Below are positions 45,344-53,559 of a stretch of 59,006 nucleotides of DNA, piece after piece. The stretch spans positions 1 through 59,006 of the forward strand of contig WQYZ01000005.1 of NCBI GenBank assembly GCA_009780985.1, given 5' to 3'. This stretch comes from Oscillospiraceae bacterium (GTDB taxonomy: Bacteria > Bacillota > Clostridia > Oscillospirales > WRJC01). The notes beneath the pieces were generated by a model that was not told the origin of the DNA, searched no databases, and was given only the letters and a program-made list of their open reading frames with translations. Position 1 is the first letter of the stretch. Every line of letters starts with the position of its first letter. The position numbers and the translations under genes are program-made.

Positions 45344-45409
45344 AATAATCGCCGCCTTTATAAAAACTATTGATTGCTATTTATTTTTAGATTTTTCTAA
45401 TTAACCTAT

Positions 45410-45466
45410 GCGGAACTTTTTTAAAATTCAAGTACTACGTGCTTAGAATTTTCTATCAAGTTCCGC
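45410..45466. repeat. Palindromic element, 57 bp, overlapping capsid stop
   Basis: Arms GCGGAACTT and AAGTTCCGC enclose further pairs (AAAATTC/GAATTTT and AAG/CTT). The capsid stop codon (45456-45458) lies inside and the last Thr codon derives from it. A stretch TTTTTAGATTTTTCTAA at 45384-45400 is identical to part of the copy at 55595-55653. Confidence 0.65.
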
Positions 45467-46727
45467 TTGCCGCACCCTTTTTTATAAGCAATACAGAACC
45501 GACATCGCCCATCTTACCGTCGCATATCAATATAGCTTTGTCAACGTACTGATTTGTGTCCTCGTCGAGCCACCTGACCATACGCATTTCGAGGTTGCTG
45601 TTTATGACATAATCGGACGGCTTGAAATATATGCCGACAACATCGTCCGTGGCAGCTGTGTCATAATCCGGTATTATATCGTTTTCAACCAGAACAACCC
45701 GCGTGCCGCCGAAACTCATGCCGATTGTCGAACCGTCTATACCGTAGTTCACACGCCCGATAGGCTGACCGTTGTCATCGACCATGCCGTCGATATACCC
45801 GTCAAACGTGCCTTTCGAGAACACAAATATGCCGTTGGTATAAGATAACGGTATTTTCGCAAACACTTTCTTTTTCCATGCCGACCACGAAATAAAATCG
45901 GCGGGTATGACTGTTAATTTCTGTCCTGCCGACACGCGCGTCTCTTTCAGTATGCCGAGCGGCTGACCTGAACCCGTCCCGCTTATCACAGCCTTGTCTA
46001 TAGCGAACAGCATGGCTTCCACTATGATTGACGTGATTTCCATCTCGAACATCGTGAGCGAAGCGTACTGCGTGATGAGCGACTGCGCGACTTTGCACTC
46101 AAGCCCGAAATATGTGAACGTGATTTTTGTATTCGCCTGTAATTTCTGTCTGTCGCTGCCGACTCCTTCGCCTATCCACTTGGCTTCCGGCTTGACAGTC
46201 AGTATAGGAATCTGAACGCCGCCCGCAATGTTGAGTTTGCGCACCAATGAAAATATAGTGCCGCGCACTTTTATTTCTTTGATGATTTCGTTCAGAATCG
46301 TAGTAGGAATGACCGCGCTCGCGTCCGTGCTTGACGTGAACACGTCCGCTCTTGATTCTTTATCAGGCTTTAAAACGTCGCTGAGTTCTCCTGTCTGCAT
46401 AAATCTCATGAACGCTTGCCGATATTCGGCAGTGTCACGTTTATCAATAACCTCTGTATTTTTTGAATCGGCATTATTTCCTGTGAGAGCCGATTTAAAA
46501 TTTTGTGCTCTTTTTTCGCCATCCTGCGGATTCGGGTTATTGTCTTTGTCAGCCGGAGGTGTATTACCAGCCTGAGCAGCCGCCTCTAATGCTCTTGCCT
46601 CTGTTATTTGACGGTCGAGTTTTTCAATCTCGACATCGACGGCGCGGATTTCCTCGACCGTTTTGCAACCATCGTATTTCGCGAACGCCTGCGCCCGTAA
46701 TTCTAATAATTCTTTTAACGTTTTCAT
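45456..46727 (-). CDS. Major capsid protein (HK97 fold)
   Basis: This 423-residue protein has an N-terminal delta/scaffold coiled coil (LLELRAQAFAKYDGCKTVEE to about residue 105). The HK97-fold shell follows with ASAVIPTTILNEIIKEIKVR, VAQSLITQYASLTMFEMEIT, KAVISGTGSGQPLGILKETR and DEDTNQYVDKAILICDGK. The protease gene directly upstream should remove the delta domain during maturation, probably near residue 105-120. The last residues (SGT, stop) come from a palindromic element. Confidence 0.95.
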   Translation of the reverse strand: MKTLKELLELRAQAFAKYDGCKTVEEIRAVDVEIEKLDRQITEARALEAAAQAGNTPPADKDNNPNPQDGEKRAQNFKSALTGNNADSKNTEVIDKRDTAEYRQAFMRFMQTGELSDVLKPDKESRADVFTSSTDASAVIPTTILNEIIKEIKVRGTIFSLVRKLNIAGGVQIPILTVKPEAKWIGEGVGSDRQKLQANTKITFTYFGLECKVAQSLITQYASLTMFEMEITSIIVEAMLFAIDKAVISGTGSGQPLGILKETRVSAGQKLTVIPADFISWSAWKKKVFAKIPLSYTNGIFVFSKGTFDGYIDGMVDDNGQPIGRVNYGIDGSTIGMSFGGTRVVLVENDIIPDYDTAATDDVVGIYFKPSDYVINSNLEMRMVRWLDEDTNQYVDKAILICDGKMGDVGSVLLIKKGAASGT

Positions 46728-46743
46728 AAAAATTATATCTCCT

Positions 46744-47385
46744 CTAAATTTTATATTTCGCCTTACTTTTGGCGAGTTCTATACTCAAATCCAAACCGCT
46801 GTTTTGTCTGAAATCCTTTTTCGCTCTCTCCAGAACGTCCCTCATGGTATCCACCACTCCGGAAGAATCAGAAACAGAACTCGCCGCCTGAACGTCGGTA
46901 GCTTTGTATGCGGGGAAATTTACTGCGCTAACTTCGAAAACTTTTTCAATTTTCAGAATCGTGCGCTTGGGATAGTCAGTATTCAAATCCGACCACTTTT
47001 CCTCTTTAACCGAAAACATGAAAGACATTCCATTCATATCTCCGCGCTTTACGGAAGAGTAAACGGATTTGGATTCAAGATTGTTTTCTACATCCAGATT
47101 TGCGGATATATACAACCCCACTCCGTCAATTTTTATAGTCATAGTGCTGTTTCCGTTGTTACGGCGCGACCGAGCCAACGGCGTGCCTCTGGTATCGTGG
47201 TTTTTGAACAAAGGCACGTCAGACAAATCACTTTCGTCGAACGCGCCCCTCGCGATAGTTTCTTCCCACCAGCCGCCGATGTCCGCTTTACTGTCAAAAA
47301 CAGCGGCGTGTCCGGTGATAGTCCCGTTTTCTTCAGATTTTAAGTCCTGCATATTAAATGAACGCAATTCTTTATTACTGTTCAT
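46744..47385 (-). CDS. HK97-family prohead protease
   Basis: This 213-residue serine protease (U35 family) processes the capsid during prohead maturation. TGHAAVFDSKADIGGWWEET, IARGAFDESD, FKNHDTRGTPLARSR (catalytic His) and GDMNGMSFMFSV (catalytic Ser) are in order. FEVSAVNFPAYKAT near the end is also conserved. It overlaps the portal gene by 11 bases and precedes the capsid gene by 16 bases. Confidence 0.92.
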   Translation of the reverse strand: MNSNKELRSFNMQDLKSEENGTITGHAAVFDSKADIGGWWEETIARGAFDESDLSDVPLFKNHDTRGTPLARSRRNNGNSTMTIKIDGVGLYISANLDVENNLESKSVYSSVKRGDMNGMSFMFSVKEEKWSDLNTDYPKRTILKIEKVFEVSAVNFPAYKATDVQAASSVSDSSGVVDTMRDVLERAKKDFRQNSGLDLSIELAKSKAKYKI

Positions 47386-48556
47386 TTGGTGTAACCCCCT
47401 TTTTCGTTAATTGGTATTTATCTATAATATCTGTGCTGATATAATTCAAACTGATATAACGTTTCGCGCCGAGTTCCCCGCCTACCGGAGGATAGCCGAG
47501 AAGTTCAAGCTGCTGATCCACAGTCAGTAAACCCCGCTGCCCGGCAATATCAAGAATATTCACTCTTGTTTTCAAACTCGTCTGAAGCGTGAACCGACTG
47601 AAAAATTTTATTTTGTTCCCGTGATACAACTCGTTCGTCGTAAATAACACTTTCGTAAACGCGTTCGATAATGCAATCGCCAATGGTTCTATTGTAGCGT
47701 TGTAAAAAGCCTCGTGTTCCTCATCGGTAGCGGAGCCGTTTAAAACAGGTTCAGATAACCCATACCAGCGAATTATTTTTTTATCAATGTATTCGATTGT
47801 ATCTTTGTCGACGAGTTTCGGGTCCGGCTTCAGCTGCACATATGTCTCAGCAAGATCGGTGATTATGATACCGTTTGAATTTTTCAGTTGCTTTTCAAAC
47901 TCTTTCCGTCTCTCAGTTTTTTTATCCTCGTCAAGCAGATTATCTTCTTTCAGAAGCCCGTACACCTGTAATCCGACCTCGACAGCCTTTCCAAGTCCCC
48001 GCTCTATCTTCGACGATGTCTCCAGCGTCGATAACAATGGCTTGTTGTCAAGCGTACCAAGATAATCGTTGAGGGAATAATTCAGCCGCAGATGTATTAT
48101 ATTTTCATACGGTATTGTGATGTTATAATCCTTAAAATCTAAATAGACATACAAATACCCGCTCCCGTCCTCTTTAATATCAACTCCGGACGGATTCAGC
48201 GGGTATAATGCTTCAAGCCTGTTATTCTCATATAACGGATAAATATACACATTATTGTTTATCAGCAGATTATTTATAACCTTGTATATAAAGTCATTGG
48301 GAGTCATAATCGGACTGGGCGCGAACTCAAAAAGATAATTCAATCGGCTTTGTGGCGTGTACTGTATTCCGTCTTTGACAAAAATATGCTTAGGTATCAG
48401 CTTACTGCACTCCGTCGCTATTTTGTTTATGCAGGTTCGCACCGTTATATTAGCCATCGGATCAGAACCGAAAGATTTAATCCAATCGCCGAATTTAAAA
48501 TCTTTATATGTCTGCTTATGTATTTTTTTATTTTTCAGCTTGTCGAGCCACTTCAT
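47375..48556 (-). CDS. Phage portal protein
   Basis: This 393-residue portal protein of the HK97 type forms the 12-subunit channel for DNA entry. Signatures include VRTCINKIATECSKLIPKH, LNYLFEFAPSPIMTPNDFIY, NNLLINNNVYIYPLYENNRL, LYPLNPSGVDI and VPEPVLNG-type segment GLSEPVLNGSATDEEHEAFY. It starts 18 bases after TerL on the same strand. Confidence 0.92.
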   Translation of the reverse strand: MKWLDKLKNKKIHKQTYKDFKFGDWIKSFGSDPMANITVRTCINKIATECSKLIPKHIFVKDGIQYTPQSRLNYLFEFAPSPIMTPNDFIYKVINNLLINNNVYIYPLYENNRLEALYPLNPSGVDIKEDGSGYLYVYLDFKDYNITIPYENIIHLRLNYSLNDYLGTLDNKPLLSTLETSSKIERGLGKAVEVGLQVYGLLKEDNLLDEDKKTERRKEFEKQLKNSNGIIITDLAETYVQLKPDPKLVDKDTIEYIDKKIIRWYGLSEPVLNGSATDEEHEAFYNATIEPLAIALSNAFTKVLFTTNELYHGNKIKFFSRFTLQTSLKTRVNILDIAGQRGLLTVDQQLELLGYPPVGGELGAKRYISLNYISTDIIDKYQLTKKGVTPNEQ

Positions 48557-48574
48557 ATTTTTTTCCTCGAATTT

Positions 48575-50305
48575 TTATAAATAATTTCTGAATTCCATCT
48601 GATACTTCTCCATAAGCGCATAGCAAATAATAAGCGTCAGCGTGCCGTCGATTTTCAGATCAACCCTGCCGTTCGCTTTCACAGGCTTTATGTACCCGTC
48701 GCTGTCAACCTCAATAGCCGTGTTGCTGAAACAAAATTTGTCTATCGGGTGTCCGTTATAATTTATAAGCTGTGACTTGAAATCATTTTCCACGCTCGTC
48801 ATCGGGGAAGTCAAAACCCTCTTGTCCATCTGTACCGCTTCAAAATCGATTTTATATGTTTTCTTGAAAGACTCCATAAATCCCCTCGTATTGATTTGCC
48901 ACCTGTCGAATCCTATGCGGAACATTCGCAACCCGTATTTACGTATTTGATTGACAAACCAGTCCTCGATTTTCGACTGCTCGTTTTCGTTGCCCTCCGA
49001 TATTTCGAGAAGTCCCTGACTGTTCCATTCGGCGAACCGGGCTTTTTCCTCTTCCGTGCCCATCGACAGCCGTATGCGCGGAATGAAATATCTCTGTAAA
49101 ATATATTTATTATTGTCGTCCGGATGCATACATAAAATCTTTGCGCTTGCAAGGTCGCCCACAAGCGCAAAATCTATCGCCCCGACGCAGATACAGCCTT
49201 TTATAAATTCCGGAGCGAACGACGCTTCATAAGCAAAATCGTCAGTGTTAAGCCACGCTTCCGCACTGTTCATATGGAAGTTGAAATCTTTCGTGAGAAC
49301 CATAACGCGTTCCTTTTTGCTTTTTCGCGCAAGCTCTACCTGTTCGCGCATATACTGGAGCGACTTAACTTCACCGAGTGACGGATTACTTTTCTGCCAC
49401 GAATTTTCATCAGTCCATATTTCCTGTTCGCTGTCCTGCTCGTAGAGCCAAACAGAGTAGTACGGCTCGTCGCGTTCGCCGTCGAGTATCTCACGGCAAC
49501 GTTTCAGCTCCTCGTCGAGAAAACCGTCGTTGACATATCCTTCAGTAGTTATAATAGAAAGAAGCCGCTGCGGATTATTTGACATTGATTGTTCTATCGC
49601 TTTGACAAGCGTCGCGGTCATCATTTCGTGAACCTCATCCAAAACAGCCCAACCGATGACGCGTCCCTCTTTTTTACGCTGATTGTCGGTCATTTTCCGT
49701 ATGGTGTTATAATTAGTTTTATGCCATATACCGCGCAAATTAATATGTGTCAGCTCCTCCAGATCCCTGACCCAGCCGATCATAGACTTCACTTCCGTGT
49801 GTACTAAATCAGCCTGCGCCGCGTCGTTGGACGCGTTGAATATATCGATGCCTCCGGAGCCAAGAAAAAACTCCTCTGCTTCCTCAGCTGCCAGTTCTGT
49901 AGTTTTACCGTTTTTTCTCGCCACGAGAAGCAGGGACCGCGTGAATACTTTTTTGCCCGTATCCCTATACCGCATGGACAGCAGACATTCATACCGCGCT
50001 TTCTGCCATAGCATAGCCTCAAACGGCTGCCCGGTAAACGGAGCTTTTGTGTGCTTGATGAACCGTTTACGGAACGCGATTTTCAAATCGAATTCCGAAG
50101 TATCATAAATATATTTTTTATCGGCAATCATGTTCTGCATCCGCCGCAATTCTTTTCTAAGCGAATCGCAGACCAATATATTGCCAGATTTAATCTCGCT
50201 CATATACCGTTTAAGATAATTCGTCGGTATCGCCCGCCCTTTTTTTATTTTTCTTGAATTCGTCCAAAAATTTTTCGATATTATTTTTGTCCTTCTTATC
50301 GTCAC
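48575..50305 (-). CDS. terL: Terminase large subunit
   Basis: This protein of up to 576 residues packages phage DNA. The ATPase domain has a Walker-A-like ARKNGKT at residues 129-135 and AVLDEVHEMMTATLVKAIEQ (Walker B plus catalytic Glu). The C-terminal nuclease domain starts near CVGAIDFALVGDLASAKIL, with the metal-binding Asp. The start is uncertain. The only usable codon before the conserved YLKRYMSEI region is GTG 50305, deep inside terS; ATG 50203 would cut that region. It overlaps terS by about 95 bases if the long start is used. Confidence 0.93.
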   Translation of the reverse strand: MTIRRTKIISKNFWTNSRKIKKGRAIPTNYLKRYMSEIKSGNILVCDSLRKELRRMQNMIADKKYIYDTSEFDLKIAFRKRFIKHTKAPFTGQPFEAMLWQKARYECLLSMRYRDTGKKVFTRSLLLVARKNGKTTELAAEEAEEFFLGSGGIDIFNASNDAAQADLVHTEVKSMIGWVRDLEELTHINLRGIWHKTNYNTIRKMTDNQRKKEGRVIGWAVLDEVHEMMTATLVKAIEQSMSNNPQRLLSIITTEGYVNDGFLDEELKRCREILDGERDEPYYSVWLYEQDSEQEIWTDENSWQKSNPSLGEVKSLQYMREQVELARKSKKERVMVLTKDFNFHMNSAEAWLNTDDFAYEASFAPEFIKGCICVGAIDFALVGDLASAKILCMHPDDNNKYILQRYFIPRIRLSMGTEEEKARFAEWNSQGLLEISEGNENEQSKIEDWFVNQIRKYGLRMFRIGFDRWQINTRGFMESFKKTYKIDFEAVQMDKRVLTSPMTSVENDFKSQLINYNGHPIDKFCFSNTAIEVDSDGYIKPVKANGRVDLKIDGTLTLIICYALMEKYQMEFRNYL

Positions 50306-50606
50306 TTTTCATTTTCAGAACTATATTCATAAGCAGGGATGCGGTCTTGTTGCACCCGTCCGCCGCTTTGTGATATTCCGCGACTGCCGGATGAACATAT
50401 ATATTTTCACGTCCTTTTACATATTCTTTTGTGACTAAAATCCCTTCGTTTTCTATCACTTTTTTCAAATCGTTCAGAATATTCAGCTGCATCAGATAAT
50501 GCTCAAAAGTCGTGGTAAAAAGGAAGTTTTTCTCAACTCCGTATTTCTTTGCGAGCGTCACGAACCTTTTTGCCTGCGCATCCACTTTAGCCATGTTTGC
50601 TTCCAT
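50211..50606 (-). CDS. terS: Terminase small subunit (P27 family)
   Basis: This 131-residue protein of the P27-type small terminase group has AKRFVTLAKKYGVEKNFLF, TFEHYLMQLNILNDLKKVIE, GILVTKEYVKGRENIYVHPA and EYHKAADGCNKTASLLMNIV. Small terminases recognise the pac or cos site and recruit TerL. ATG 50606 with a GAGG site is preferred over 50654. The C-terminus is Lys/Asp-rich. It overlaps terL. Confidence 0.85.
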   Translation of the reverse strand: MEANMAKVDAQAKRFVTLAKKYGVEKNFLFTTTFEHYLMQLNILNDLKKVIENEGILVTKEYVKGRENIYVHPAVAEYHKAADGCNKTASLLMNIVLKMKSDDKKDKNNIEKFLDEFKKNKKRAGDTDELS

Positions 50607-50699
50607 TTTATCGCCTCTTTTTGCAAAACTTTTCCCTCGTTCGCCTCTTTCCAAAAAAACATAGAAATTTTCGTGCGCGTGGCATGACAGGATCCGCTA

Positions 50700-51473
50700 T
50701 CAGCATTCAGGGCTCTGTGCAAATTCTCGGTCGGGGGGTGGGTTTAAAGCATAATTTGTTTCGCAGATGAAATTTTTATTGACATTAAACCAATCCGAAA
50801 TAAATTTTTTCCACATATCTTTATCCCTTCCGCTTGTGTCTGACTTAAGCCGTGCAAGACATTCCTCTTCGCTCGATTCTATTATGACAAGCTCCGCCGA
50901 CATCTGTTTGGCTAATCGTTCAAGCTCCGCAATCGGTCGCCCGCTTATGATATAGCTGTCGTGATGTTTACCAGCTCGCGTCCGTATCATATCGTATAAC
51001 GTATCGCGGACCGCAAACACGGCGGCAGTAAGCTCTGCCGGCTTATCATATAACGGATTGACGCTTAACGCCTGAAATATTTTATCTAAATCTACTATCA
51101 AATCAAATCCGGTCGCAGCGTCTTGCACATATGTCGTCTTGCCGCTCATCGGCGCGCCCGCAATGATATATACTTTGCGTTCAAGTTTTATCTGCCTTTT
51201 TTCCTCAAGATAATTTTCAAATCGGTCGTGAACTTTATTGTGACAGTCCGCACATATAACCTGCAGATTATCCCTGCCATATACTATGTCAGGGTTGCTT
51301 ATATTAATCTCATTGAGTTCAGACTTATGATGTACCCGCAGATACGAGCTGTCACACATTTTCCCGCATAATTCGCAGATACCGTTTGCCTCATGAATAA
51401 GCTGTAATCTATACCGCTGCCATTTGCGTGAAGCATAAATTTGTTTGCCAGGCGTTTCATATATTTTTTCCAT
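50700..51473 (-). CDS. HNH endonuclease fused to a P-loop ATPase-like domain
   Basis: This 257-residue two-domain protein has an N-terminal HNH nuclease (ICELCGKMC, then LRVHHKSEL, NLQVICADCHNKVH), with two CxxC zinc pairs and the HH/H catalytic set at residues 36-83. A P-loop NTPase begins near residue 100 with IIAGAPMSGKTTYVQDAA (GxPxSGKT), and has a kinase-like end. Terminase-adjacent HNH nucleases act in DNA packaging of HK97-like phages; the role of the P-loop part is unknown. It lies between terS and the DNA methylase. Confidence 0.85.
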   Translation of the reverse strand: MEKIYETPGKQIYASRKWQRYRLQLIHEANGICELCGKMCDSSYLRVHHKSELNEINISNPDIVYGRDNLQVICADCHNKVHDRFENYLEEKRQIKLERKVYIIAGAPMSGKTTYVQDAATGFDLIVDLDKIFQALSVNPLYDKPAELTAAVFAVRDTLYDMIRTRAGKHHDSYIISGRPIAELERLAKQMSAELVIIESSEEECLARLKSDTSGRDKDMWKKFISDWFNVNKNFICETNYALNPPPDREFAQSPEC

Positions 51474-51474
51474 A

Positions 51475-52341
51475 TCAGAAATTTACCCAGACAAATTCTT
51501 GCTTTCTTATTCGACTTTCGCCGATTTTCATATTAAGCGTAACCGACACATTCCCTAAACTTATTTTTCTCCAGCCGGCGTCAACGAGTCTATTATACAA
51601 AACCGTATCATATCCGCTCAATATTACCTTGCCTTTTATGCCGATAAGTATATCCACAAGCTGTATATGATCGGTCTCGTTCATTTCATTTTTATAGATT
51701 TTTCTGCATGAACGATTATCCCACGCATACGGAGGATCTAAATAAAACAACGTATCAGGTCTGTCGTATCTTTTTATGATGTATCTGAAATCGCTGTTCT
51801 CTAACTGAATATTTTTCAGCCTGTCACAGGCGGCGTTCAACAATTCTTTTGAGTTGTGAAAAGAAGATGCGGTTTTACTACTTTTCAAATCCACGCCCCA
51901 TGTCTCGCCCATACTGCCGAATGATTGTCTGTTTACAACCGCGAAACAATATGCTCGTTCTATAGTTGAACTTGTTGAAATGCCGAACGCGTTCGGCGGG
52001 ACAACTTCGTTGTCAGAATTTTCTATCAAGTTCAACTTAGTTATGTCGTCACATGTGAGAAGATACAGGCATTTATTGAACGTATCCCTCGAATACGGAG
52101 TCGCCGCCAACATATCATAAATAATGCCGCATTTCGATTTGTCTTTGACCGATGAAAAGAAACATACAAGATTCCTGTCTATATCGTTATATATTTCACA
52201 GGCTGACACAGGTTTTTTAAATAGAATGTGTCCGGCGCCGCCGAACACTTCAACGTATAATGTATGCTCCGGAAATAAACTTATTATTTTATCCGCTAAG
52301 TGAAATTTCCCGCCCGGATAACTTATTGGTGATTTCGACAT
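51475..52341 (-). CDS. DNA adenine methylase (D12 class) with in-frame repeat insertion
   Basis: This 288-residue N6-adenine methyltransferase of the Dam/D12 class has SPISYPGGKFHLADKIISLF and YVEVFGGAGHILFKKP (SAM motif F-x-G-x-G), then YLDPPYAWDN (catalytic DPPY, about residue 201). FAVVNRQSFGSMGETWG is also typical. Between CLYLLTCDDIT and RAYCFAVVNRQ it carries about 24 extra residues (KLNLIENSDNEVVPP...AFGISTSSTI) encoded by a 72-bp palindromic element. Length is otherwise normal, so activity is plausible. No cognate restriction enzyme is seen; protection of phage DNA is likely. Confidence 0.88.
   Translation of the reverse strand: MSKSPISYPGGKFHLADKIISLFPEHTLYVEVFGGAGHILFKKPVSACEIYNDIDRNLVCFFSSVKDKSKCGIIYDMLAATPYSRDTFNKCLYLLTCDDITKLNLIENSDNEVVPPNAFGISTSSTIERAYCFAVVNRQSFGSMGETWGVDLKSSKTASSFHNSKELLNAACDRLKNIQLENSDFRYIIKRYDRPDTLFYLDPPYAWDNRSCRKIYKNEMNETDHIQLVDILIGIKGKVILSGYDTVLYNRLVDAGWRKISLGNVSVTLNMKIGESRIRKQEFVWVNF
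51965..52036. repeat. Palindromic element, 72 bp, inserted in frame in the DNA methylase
   Basis: Terminal arms GTTGAACTTG (51965-51974) and CAAGTTCAAC (52027-52036) are perfect. Two inner hairpins, GCCGAACGCGTTCGGC and GACAACTTCGTTGTC, lie between. The length of 72 bases keeps the frame and adds 24 codons. No clear target duplication was seen. Confidence 0.75.
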
Positions 52342-52410
52342 TTTTTATAACCTCCGAAATTTTTGACTTATTTTATTTATAATTCTTTTCTTTTGTTTCC
52401 TTGTTTTTAA

Positions 52411-52446
52411 AACGAAAACGGTCCTCACAACGAGAACCGCTTCGTT
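52411..52446 (-). terminator. Terminator-like hairpin after the sigma-like gene
   Basis: Arms 52411-52426 and 52431-52446 pair well (AACGAA...CGGTTCTC with GAGGACCG...TTCGTT on the minus strand) and are followed by TTTTAAAAAC. It lies in the gap 52342-52524 between the methylase and the regulator; the rest of the gap shows nothing. Confidence 0.55.
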
Positions 52447-52524
52447 TAATCTATTATTGACTTTACACATTATATCACAAAATATGGTCGCACTACTCCG
52501 AAGTTGATTGAAATAATAAAAATT

Positions 52525-52995
52525 CTATAATCTCAGTCCCCGCTCGATTGCGAAAATCATTCTCGCTTTCGAGAGATAAAGATAAACCGTGCTTTCCGCC
52601 GCCGGAATATATATCCCTGCTTTATGTACCCTATCCTGTATATCACCGCGCTCAATCGGTTTATCGACTTCACCGCCGAACTCGTTCGGCATATATACTA
52701 TCTCCAACGCCTTGCGAATATATGTGCCGTTGTCATACTTTGCGATTATATCGAGCGTGCGCTCAACCGCTTCTAAATCCGCGACAGCCGCATAAGCGTT
52801 GTCTATAGCACTCTGCGCCCGCATTATATCCGCTTCTACAGGATTCGAGATTCCAACGCTTTTTTCGCCGGAATATTTATGATTTGCCAGAGCGTCGTCC
52901 CACAATTTATCTTTATACTTTTTTACTCCGCCGACTGACTTATAAAATCTGAACGCCGCTATCGCATAGTCTCTAATATGGTCTTTCTTCCTCAT
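52525..52995 (-). CDS. Phage sigma-like/late regulator (ArpU-RinA type)
   Basis: This 156-residue protein resembles phage transcription regulators of the ArpU/RinA/DUF1492 group that turn on packaging and late genes. RDYAIAAFRFYKSVGGVKKY opens it. The end, AGIYIPAAESTVYLYLSKAR, is a sigma region-4-like helix-turn-helix. A palindrome in the middle encodes YMPNEFGGE and may be an insertion. ATG 52995 has GAGGGG 10 bases upstream; GTG 53013 is less likely. It stands where such regulators are expected, just before the packaging genes. Confidence 0.65.
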   Translation of the reverse strand: MRKKDHIRDYAIAAFRFYKSVGGVKKYKDKLWDDALANHKYSGEKSVGISNPVEADIMRAQSAIDNAYAAVADLEAVERTLDIIAKYDNGTYIRKALEIVYMPNEFGGEVDKPIERGDIQDRVHKAGIYIPAAESTVYLYLSKARMIFAIERGLRL

Positions 52996-53013
52996 TTTCG
53001 CACTTCCCCTCAC

Positions 53014-53042
53014 TTGATTTTTTTACCGGATTATATTATAAT
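53014..53042 (+). promoter_or_regulatory. Promoter TTGATT-17-TATAAT for a small RNA
   Basis: TTGATT (53014-53019) and TATAAT (53037-53042) with 17-base spacing face opposite to the lytic genes. A similar pattern precedes both RNAs at 55.1 and 55.4 kb. Confidence 0.5.
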
Positions 53043-53048
53043 ATGACA

Positions 53049-53108
53049 AACAATAGACATTTCAAGCGAGGATAAAAGATTGGAGCTGGGTATACTCCAG
53101 TCTTTTTA
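53049..53108 (+). ncRNA. Predicted small RNA of about 60 nt
   Basis: A consensus promoter at 53014-53042 is followed by a hairpin, GATTGGAG (53078-53085) and CTCCAGTC (53095-53102) with one mismatch, then TTTTT. The transcript would lie in the 5' region of the sigma-like gene on the opposite strand. No coding potential beyond a 10-codon frame is seen. Function unknown. Confidence 0.45.
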
Positions 53109-53312
53109 TTTTTCGCCATCCCCTTCATTCATCACTTCGATGTTTGCGAGCAAACAGTCCAGCCCGTCGTAGAAGCCATGCCAATACCGCCACTGGTATT
53201 CGTCCGCCGACATCGCATAATGATTTTTTCTTTTTTCTGCATAGTCTCTTTTGACTGTTATCAACTCCATTATTTTATCCGCAAAAGTATCAGGACTCTT
53301 TTCTGCTGCCAC
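53106..53312 (-). CDS. Hypothetical small phage protein
   Basis: This 68-residue protein is of unknown function. EKSPDTFADKIMELITVKRD and the Tyr/Trp-rich DEYQWRYWHGFYDGLDCLLA are predicted helical. It overlaps the preceding gene by 23 bases, as early phage genes often do. Confidence 0.55.
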   Translation of the reverse strand: MAAEKSPDTFADKIMELITVKRDYAEKRKNHYAMSADEYQWRYWHGFYDGLDCLLANIEVMNEGDGEK

Positions 53313-53559
53313 TTTTTACCACCCCCATATAATCCAGTATCGCCTCAACAGATTCGCGAACATCACGGAATACTCCTACTGCATACTTTTGCGCACGAAG
53401 ACTTTCTATGAGTAAAATTGTTTCGTAATCAATATTTCGGTTTTCAGTGAATATAATATACAGCCCGATATACGCCCCTGATATTTCCGGCAGATAGAAA
53501 AATGTCGTTCCGCTTATCTGTCGTTTTTCCAGATTTTTAAACACGTCCAAATCAACCAC
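53290..53559 (-). CDS. Small phage protein, possibly degenerate VRR-NUC type
   Basis: This 89-residue protein ends with IESLRAQKYAVGVFRDVRES and VEAILDYMG, like the C-terminal segment of VRR-NUC nucleases. The first part, GAYIGLYIIFTENRN, could be the core strand, but the catalytic Asp/Glu-x-Lys residues are not convincing. VRR-NUC proteins are common at this location in phage genomes. I regard the identity as tentative. It overlaps the replication gene by eight bases. Confidence 0.5.
   Translation of the reverse strand: MVDLDVFKNLEKRQISGTTFFYLPEISGAYIGLYIIFTENRNIDYETILLIESLRAQKYAVGVFRDVRESVEAILDYMGVVKSGSRKES

Noticed and set aside
50211-50305. Programmed frameshift joining TerS and TerL at the A7 tract
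   Set aside because: The frame change needed is +1, not the -1 favoured by such a tract, and separate subunits are the norm.
51475-52341. A restriction-modification system around the DNA methylase
   Set aside because: No restriction enzyme candidate is adjacent; the HNH protein next to it is of the terminase-associated type.
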